64,000 bases of DNA from the NCBI GenBank assembly GCA_950022295.1, contig OX465598.1:61364001-61428000 (forward strand), in the 5' to 3' direction. Source of the stretch: Bromus sterilis (lineage: Eukaryota > Streptophyta > Magnoliopsida > Poales > Poaceae). The position numbers were made by a program, and so were the translations under genes. The notes beneath the pieces were generated by a model. The model searched no databases. It was given only the letters and a program-made list of their open reading frames with translations, and was not told the origin of the DNA. Positions within the stretch are counted from its first letter, which is position 1. The number at the start of each line of letters is the position of its first letter. This document shows positions 56,949 to 64,000 of the stretch, piece by piece.

Positions 56949-58656
56949 TGTTGGATATGTGCCCTAGAGACAAATTAATAAAGATATTTGTCACATATCC
57001 ATTTTTGTTCATAATGCGTTTTATACTGTGCTATAACTGTATTACTTGGAAATTCTAATACAGGTGTAGTATAAAACATGGTCCGTAGTTTAACTCGGGT
57101 AAACTATCTCATTGGGCAATTGATTGATCAAGCTTTCCTGAGCATGGCGACACTTAAGTCCATTGACAATGAGGTCATATCATTAAGTGGAATGATGTGA
57201 TGGACGTACACCCACCTAAAGTATTGCAATGTGATCGAGTCACATAGTTCAGCGTTGCTATGACTTTGTAACGTATGGCTTAGTCCTTAGACTGTAATGA
57301 TCATACGTAATTACCATCTATGAGGAGACTTTGATTTGTATCCCACCGCCTGACTGAAATATGCTGGCTATAACGGTGCACTTTGGGTATTCCTAAATAG
57401 ATGGTTGATGAGTATGTTAATAGATCAGAGCGGGATTTGTCAGTCCTTGTGACAGGACAGGTACTCTGGGCCCACTCGGTGATATTGCATCAACACCTTG
57501 CAAGGACGTGACTAGGTCACAAGAGATGCAATGATCAGACGAGAGAAGTTGTTTGTTGTGAACGAGATGTGAACATGGTATGTGGGATACCGACGATCAA
57601 ACCTCGGACAAACAAAGTACCGCAGCACAAAGGGATTACGTCGTATCGTTAACGGTTTCCAAAAGCGATCGAAGTTCATTCGATGGAAGCGCAGGGGCTG
57701 TCAAGGATTGTAACCAGGTCCAACTGACTAGTCATTGGTCAATGAGAAGAGTCTCGACCATGTCTGCTATTTCCCGGACCGTTAGGGTGTTACACTTAAG
57801 GGCAATCGATGCATAGGACAGTTACGGGATCAATCGGTGAAATAGGAGAAATCACCGGAATAGTTCCGGAGGAGGACGGAATGGTTTCCAGACATTTTGA
57901 ATAGTTCAAAATAAAGTTTAATTGTTTTAATAATGTTTTATTATTTAATTATCTGAATTAAATATTTAAAACATATTAAATAAATTAAAAAATGGGAAAA
58001 AGGCTATATGGGCCCATGGGGCCCATTAGGGGAGGAAGGGGTTTCCCCCTTGGGCTTGGCGCCAAGGGTGGGGCCCAACCCCCCCTATGGCCGGCGCACT
58101 CCCCCCCCTTGGGAGTTTAGTCCCACATGGGGGAGGGGAGGAGGATCACACCCCCGTTGGCCTATATAAGGAGGGGTAGTCCCCCCTTTTTTCCAACACA
58201 CCAATATCTCCTTCTTCCTCCTTCTCCTTCCCGGAAGTGGACTCCCCTTGTTTGGAGTCTGCACTAGGATTGGAGTTCTCCACCATAGGCAGGCCGTCGC
58301 TCTGCTGGAGTCAGGATCCGTAGCCGTCTTTCTTCCGCTGCTCGCCTGGTTCGGGGCACGGGAGGAACATCGATTGTACCGTATGTGTATAATCTCTTCG
58401 AGGCACTACACCTGTGGTGCTACTTCGTTGCTGGAGGTTTACCGGGAGTCATCCTCGCCGGTGGTGGTCTTCTACACGACAGGGAGGTCGTAGTTCTGAG
58501 TCTACGCCAACCACGTTCGCAAGAACGTTTCCCTCTTTCGGTCTTCAAAGGTATGAACACCGATTCCCTCTGTTACTTTACATTGCCATAGCATAGATCT
58601 TGGGTTCGGGTACCGTAGGTATGAAAAATTTGTGTTTTCTGCCCCGTATCCCAACA
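56949..58656 (+). repeat. Element I 5' LTR
   Basis: A 1708-bp LTR starting TGTTGGATATGTGCCC and ending CGTATCCCAACA. It has a TATA box at 58163-58170, after a GC-rich stretch with GGGCCCATGGGGCCC-like palindromes. It is homologous over its length to solo LTR J in opposite orientation. Confidence 0.92.
58163..58170 (+). promoter_or_regulatory. TATA box of LTR I
   Basis: TATATAAG in GGCCTATATAAGGAGG. The corresponding box in J is at 61622-61630 on the minus strand. Confidence 0.65.
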
Positions 58657-58657
58657 G

Positions 58658-58670
58658 TGGTATCATGAGC
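58658..58670 (+). other. Element I primer-binding site, initiator tRNA-Met
   Basis: TGGTATCATGAGC, one base after the LTR, is the usual Copia primer-binding site (TGGTATCAGAGC) with small differences. Confidence 0.88.
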
Positions 58671-59624
58671 TAGCTATGCGTAGATGTATTGTACGGGTAG
58701 AACACATCTAGGATGCGGGCATCGAATCTTCATTCGTTACGCTCCCACGTGTACTCATTTAGCGTTGCGGCAATGTTTGATGAAGCGGCCCCCGACCGAC
58801 CTTACGCGTTTACGCGAGACTGGTTCCACGCTTGACATATGGCTTGTACCATATAAAGTGGCGGGGGGGTGTCTGTCTCTCTGCATTAGCGATGCGAAGA
58901 TGTTTGCAACAGAGGGCCCCGACAGGGGTGTAATAGAGACGGATGGGAGACGGTGTTGTGGCATGTTTTTTCGCAGGATAGAAACGGTTCTCTCTCTCGA
59001 AACCCCTAGCAGCCACGTAAAACTTGCACAAGCTAAAGTAGAAAGGTGTTTAACTTTGCTTTGCATAAAGGGGGATCATAGGTTGTATGATTTACAGTTT
59101 TACTTCCTGTTTTGTGCTAGTATGCTAGATATATCGACGGTAGCACGAAACAGGACCATCTCTCACAATACCAACATTGTGTTCTCCCTTGGTGGGCATC
59201 GCCTGGAAGGTTCTCCCATATGTCCTGATGCTCCGTACATACCGGAGTTGTCCTACATATTAAATGGAGTTCGCATGAGGTTGGGTTCGGCAAGCCTGGC
59301 ATATGCAGATATGTCCTTGCTGAACAGCTAACATCAAGGTTCGATTGGCAGGCTTGACGTATGTAGATGCGGGCCTGGAACACAAGAGACCGAAAGGTCG
59401 AGCACGAGTCACATGCCTGATGTGATTGGCTTAGAGGCCTACCTGGTTCGCATACTGATGGCCGTGACGATCGGGGGAGGTATGGGGGCTGGGATTGTGT
59501 AATCACTTAGTTAAATTGAGAGGTGTTTATCTAAGTGGGAGCTTTCTAGAATTTTGAGATTAAATTGAAACTCCACATTATGAAAAAAAGTCTAAATATG
59601 TATCCTTGTGAATCAACCTTGTAG
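58671..59624 (+). other. Element I leader between primer-binding site and gag
   Basis: About 950 bp. A 215-codon frame (58684-59331) runs through it, but it shows no recognisable domain and starts in the primer-binding region. It is treated as untranslated leader. Confidence 0.5.
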
Positions 59625-61052
59625 ATGGAAGCACCTCGCCCCTCGTTCAACTTAGGATCATTCCTAGAGAAAGATAAGCTAAAAACAGATGGGACAAACT
59701 TCACCAACTAGTTCCGCACCCTGAGGATTCTCCTCGTTCCCCTCAAAATGGCATACGTACTAGAGGACGCGTTAGGTGACACACCAGCAGATGATGCCAG
59801 TCATGACGAGAAGAATGTCTATCTCTCCAGGACTGATGATTACAACCTTGTCCAGAGTGGCATGCTCTACTCCATGGAGGCTGAGCTGCAGAAACGCTTT
59901 GAGAGGATGGGTGCATATGAGATTATCACCGACCTCAAGGAAGTCTTCGCACCTCAAGCCAGGGCTGAACGGTACGAGGCTTCTGAAGCCTTCTTCTCAG
60001 CAAAGATGGACGAGCACGGCAGCGTGAGTGAGCACGTAGTCAAAATGTCTGGCTACGTTCAGCGCTTGAATGCTCTGGAATGCCAGATTCCAGATGAACT
60101 TGCTGTTGATAGGGTGTTGCAGTCGCTTCCCCCTAGCTACAAAGGTTTTGTGCTGAACTACAACATGCAGGGGATGACCAAAACCCCTTCTGAGTTGTTC
60201 TCCATGCTGAAAAGCGCGGAGGTTGAGACCAAGAAGGAGCACGCCGTCTTCATGGTCAACAAGACCACTGACTTCAAGAAGTCAAGCAGGCGGGAGAAGG
60301 CCAAGAGAGGTGGCACCAAGAGGGATGGAAAGTCAGTTTCTGCTCCTCCCAAGGCACCCAAGACTAAACCCGGAGTGGAGTGCTTCTACTGCAAGGGTGA
60401 AGGTCACTGGAAACGCAACTGTCCCAAGTACCTAAAGTACAAGAAGGCTGGCAAGGTCGCCAAGAGAGACGAAGGTATATTTGATATACATATTGTTGAT
60501 CTTCTCTTGACAAGCGCCGGGAACACATCCTGGATATTTGATACAGGATCTGTCGCTCATATTTCTAATTCCATTCAGGGACTAAGGAATAGGAGACGCT
60601 TGCTCAAGGATGAAGTGACGATGCACGTGGGGAATGGCTGTCGGATTGAGGTCTTGGCGGTCGGCATGAAGCATCTTAGTCTCCCTTCGGGATTGGTTTT
60701 AGTTCTGAATAATTGCTACTATGTACCCGCGTTGAGTGTGAACATCGTTAGTGGCTCTTGCTTGAAGCGAGACCACTATTCTTTTAAGTCTGATACAATT
60801 GGTTGTTCGATTTATAAGGATGAAATGTTTTATGTTCACGCACCGGAGTTGCATGGTTTATTCGTACTTGATCTCAATGGTGACGTGTGTCACATTAACA
60901 ATATTGAGGCCAAAAGATTGAAGAATGATGAAGATCACATGATGATGTGGCATTGCCGACTTGGTCATATTGGTATAAAACGCATGGAGAAGCTCCATAA
61001 GGATGGACTTCTTGAGTCATTGGATTTTGGATCCCTTGATACATGTGAACAA
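59625..61052 (+). pseudogene. Element I gag, protease and start of the integrase region
   Basis: It starts MEAPRPSFNLGSFLEKDKLK. The TAG at 59709-59711 is an in-frame stop; from 59748 the frame is open to J. Gag follows (LQKRFERMGAYEIITDLKEV, VDRVLQSLPPSYKGFVLNYN) with a CX2CX4HX4C knuckle (CFYCKGEGHWKRNCP). The protease is SWIFDTGSVAHIS (catalytic Asp in D-T-G). The pre-integrase domain with MMMWHCRLGHIGIKRMEKL runs up to a CEQC-type zinc motif, where J is inserted. Gag, protease and integrase are made as one polyprotein in Copia elements. Two breaks (stop, insertion) inactivate it. Confidence 0.92.
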
Positions 61053-62863
61053 TGTTGGGGTTCGGGGCAGAAAACACAATTTTTTCATAACCTACGATAC
61101 CCAATCCCAAGACCTATGCTATGCTGATGCAAGTAACGGACAGAAATAGATCCCATACCAGTATGTAGTCCGTTAAGCGGGAAACGTTCCCGCATAAACG
61201 TGGTTGGTGTAGTCGTACCGACAATCCCCGATGCCGCGCAGATCCACGATGACTCCTGTAGCCACCCGATCCTTGTAGACCGATGACGGGATTACTTCCC
61301 CGTCGGAACGTTGTCGATGAAGACCTCGCGATACGGCCACGACGATGAAGTAGCACCACAAGTGTAGTGCCTCGCGGGATTATACACATACAGTATACCC
61401 GACGTCCCTCTGGGCTCCGAACCAGTAGAGCAGCGGAAAGAAGATGGATTCGGATCCCGATTCCAGCAGCACGACGGCGTGCGTATAGTGGAGAAATCCC
61501 CAACCAAATGTAGACTCCAAACAAGGGGAGTCCACTCGAGGAAGGAGAAAGGAGGGAGAGAGAGATGAGAGAAACTTGTATCAAATCAATTTGTATGAAG
61601 AAAAAAGGGCACCCTACCCCTCCTTATATAGGCCAAGGAGGGGTGCCACTCCCCCTCCACTTCCGGGGTGGGACTAATCCCAAGGGAGGGGGGTTTTGGC
61701 GCAAACCTAGGGGGTGGGCCCCTTCATGGCGCCATGGCCCATGGGGGAGGACTCCCTCTCCCCCTAATGGGCCCTATGAGGCCCATATGCCTTTTCTTCC
61801 ATTTTTAATTATATTTAAATACATTTTAATATTTAATTCAGATAATTAGATAATAAAACATATATTAAACGTTATTAAATATATTTTGAACCTTTCAAAA
61901 TACCCGGAACAACTTCCGGCCTTCATCAGAACAATTCCGGCCATCACCGGAACAATTCCGGTGTTCTCTCCAATTTCTCCGGTGATCCCGAATCAATCCT
62001 TACTGCGTCGAGTACCCTTAAGTGTAACACCCTTCGGTCCGGGAAACAGCAGACATGATCGAGACAATTCTCATTGATCAATGACTAATCAATTGGACCT
62101 GGTTACAATCCTTGATAGCCCCTGCGCTTCCATCGAATGAACTTCAATCGCTGTTGGATCCGTTAACCGTGTGCCTGTTCCCTTTGTCCTATGGTACTTT
62201 GCTTGTCCGAGGTTTGATCATCGGTATCCAATATACCTATTTCGTCCTCGTTCTCAAAAAACAAGCTTACTCGTTCCCGTGATATTACAACTCCGTGACC
62301 TAGTCACATGTTTGCAAACTTTATGATGCAATATCACCGAGTGGGCCCAGAGTACCTATCCGTCACACGGATGGACAAATCCCGCTTTGATCTATTTGCA
62401 TACTCATCAACCATCTATTTCGGAATACCCAAAGTGCACCGTTATGGCCAGCATATTTCAGTCAGGCGGTGGGATACAAATCAAAGTCTCCTCATAGATG
62501 ACAATTACGTATGATCATTACGGTCAAAGGATCTGGTCACTACGTTATAGTTATCGCAATGTTGAACTATGTGACTTGATCACATCGCAACACTTCTGGT
62601 GGGTGTATGTCCATCATATCATTATCCAATGATACGACCCCATTGTCAACAGACGCCATTGTCTCATGATCAGGAAACCTTGATCATCAATCGCCCAATG
62701 GACTAGTATACTAGGGTTTACTAGGGACCTGGTTATTTGTATACCACACCTGTATTAATGTTTCCGCTTAACACCGTTATAGCATAGTATCAAACGTATT
62801 ATGAACTAATGGAATATGCTCGATAAAACATATTTTATTTGCCTCTGGGGCACATTCCCAACA
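61053..62863 (-). mobile_element. J: solo LTR of the element I family inside its pol gene
   Basis: An 1811-bp LTR in opposite orientation, with plus-strand ends TGTTGGGGTTC and CATTCCCAACA and a perfect duplication AACAA (61048-61052 and 62864-62868). There is no internal region. The frame of element I continues in phase at 62869. J matches LTR I across its length, so it comes from the same family. Confidence 0.94.
61622..61630 (-). promoter_or_regulatory. TATA box of solo LTR J
   Basis: TATATAAGG on the minus strand, at the position homologous to 58163-58170 in LTR I. Confidence 0.55.
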
Positions 62864-62868
62864 AACAA

Positions 62869-64000
62869 TGCCTCATGGGCAAAATGACAAGGACTCCATT
62901 CAATGGCGTAATGGAGCGTGCGGATGTCTTATTGGGGATCATACACTCGGATGTATGTGGACCCATGAATGTCCCTACTCGCAATGGTCTTCGTTACTTC
63001 GTGACCTTTACTGATGACTTGAGTAGATATGGGTATATTTACTTGATGAAGCACAAGTCTGAAACCTTTGAAAAGTTCAAGGAATTTCAGAATGAGGTCG
63101 AAAATCAACTCGGAAGAAAAATCAAGCACCTTCGATCGGATCAAGGTGGCGAGTATTTGAGTCACGAGTTTGGCAATCATCTGAAGTCTTGTGGCATAGT
63201 ACCACAGCTTACGCCGGCAGGAACACCTCAGAGAAACGGTGTGGCTGAGCGACGTAATCGAACCCTATTGGATAGTGTACGATCGATGATGTCTCATACT
63301 GATTTGCCTGTGTCATTCTGGGGGTATGCATTAGAAACTGTCGTTCATATTCTTAATAGGGCACCATCCAAATCCATAAAGACAACACCATTTGAAGAAT
63401 GGCATGGCACAAAACCTAAGTTGTCTCACCTGAAGATTTGGGGATGTTTGGCTTATGTAAGGAAACTACAGCCTGACAAACTTGAATCCAAGGCGGATAA
63501 GTGCATCTTTGTGGGCTATCCCAAGGAAACTTGTGGATACACCTTCTACAACGAGTCTGACAGCAAAACGTTTGTTGCCAAGACGGGACACTTTCTTGAG
63601 AAGGAGTTTCTCGCGAAAGAGTTGAGTGGGAGGAAAATAGACCTCGATGAAGTGACTGACCAATCACTCCAATTGGAAGAAACGGCTACGGAAATTGTTC
63701 TGGAACCATCTTCCACTGTGGGAGCTGAAGAGAATGGCCAGAACGATATTCACAACGACCATGACATTAATGATGATCATGATGAGAATGAAGAGGAACC
63801 TTTTATGCCCCGTAGGTCATCAAGAGTCCATCAACCTACTGATTTTTACGGACAGCATGTGAATGCAATCTCGGCTGATGAGTCGGATGAACCTACAAGT
63901 TACAAAGAAGCAATGGAGGGACCCGAGTACGAGAAATGGCTAGAAGCCATGAAATTCGAAATAGACTCCATGTACACCAACAAAGTATGGACTTTGGTGG
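62869..64000 (+). pseudogene. Element I integrase and beginning of reverse transcriptase (runs off the window)
   Basis: An uninterrupted frame of 377 codons with no start of its own and no stop before the edge. It resumes in phase after J. It carries the end of the zinc region (CLMGKMTRTPF), then the catalytic core with Asp in IIHSDVCGPM, Asp in LRSDQGGEYLSHEF and Glu in NGVAERRNRTLLDSVRSMMS. The conserved WGYALETVVHILNRAPSK, KIWGCLAYVRKL and CIFVGYPKETCGY motifs follow. An acidic linker with HDINDDHDENEEEP comes next, then RT starts with YEKWLEAMKFEIDSMYTNKV. No stop is seen in this half, so element I is fairly young despite its two breaks. Confidence 0.93.

Larger units (their letters stand above)
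56949..64000 (+). mobile_element. Element I: Copia LTR retrotransposon, right end outside the window
   Basis: A 5' LTR (56949-58656), initiator tRNA-Met primer-binding site, gag-pol from 59625, a solo LTR insertion (J) in pol, then integrase and the start of RT at the window edge. The five bases before it, GTATT (56944-56948), should recur after its 3' LTR. Sequence style (GAG with CX2CX4HX4C, GTAERRNR-like integrase motif) fits the Angela/BARE/TAR side of Copia; the lineage is not certain. Confidence 0.9.

Noticed and set aside
58684..59331. 215-codon ORF before gag in element I
   Set aside because: It starts in the primer-binding region, lacks any recognisable domain and lies in the leader.

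Overview
The window looks like intergenic DNA of a large-genome grass, most likely a Pooideae species (wheat, barley, rye or oat group). It consists of LTR retrotransposons nested in one another. I find no host gene, no tRNA or rRNA gene and no CRISPR array. The assignment rests on Athila-, Tat- and Tekay-type Gypsy elements, Sirevirus- and BARE-like Copia elements, plant primer-binding sites (tRNA-Asp, initiator tRNA-Met, probably tRNA-Arg) and GC-rich LTR transcription regions. Family names are not assigned, because that needs a repeat-library search. Elements are called A0-A4 (one LTR family plus relatives) and B to J here.

Region 1, 1-30250. A piece of a family-A element (A0, minus strand, 1-599 and 29993-30250) is split by element C, a complete minus-strand Athila-like Gypsy element (600-29987, target-site duplication TATGC). 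C carries two insertions. In its pol gene sits a solo family-A LTR, A1 (4852-6434 plus 16842-16899). A1 contains the complete element A2 (6435-16841), and A2's 5' LTR contains the 3-kb solo LTR B (7264-10273). In C's 5' LTR sits the complete element A3 (21587-28589, duplication ACACA). A2 and A3 share LTRs, primer-binding site and 3' region but carry different genes: an unrecognised ORF in A2 and a shortened gag fused to protease in A3. Neither has reverse transcriptase or integrase.

Region 2, 30251-44309. D (plus strand, Tat-like Gypsy) is inserted into A0. It has lost part of its reverse transcriptase and the RNase H, and ends in a 70-bp tandem array. It is cut by E (minus strand, Tekay-like chromovirus with a 3.9-kb LTR), whose gag is cut by F (plus-strand LTR starting TGTAACATCCC). 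F stops abruptly at about 44310.

Region 3, 44310-56948. A 5'-truncated family-A element (A4) lies against the gag of G, a minus-strand relative with a full 5' LTR. G lies in the 3' LTR of H, a minus-strand Sirevirus-like Copia element. H has a long extra coding region between pol and its 3' LTR. That region is preceded by a GC-rich leader and a candidate 375-bp intron, and is the most interesting locus here.

Region 4, 56949-64000. Copia element I (plus strand) is inserted in the RNase H region of H and runs off the window. Its gag-pol frame is split by a solo LTR of its own family (J, minus strand, 61053-62863, perfect duplication AACAA).

The coding regions are mostly decayed. Several in-frame stops fit C-to-T change at methylated cytosines. 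Boundaries with paired target-site duplications are well supported; the others are approximate and marked so.
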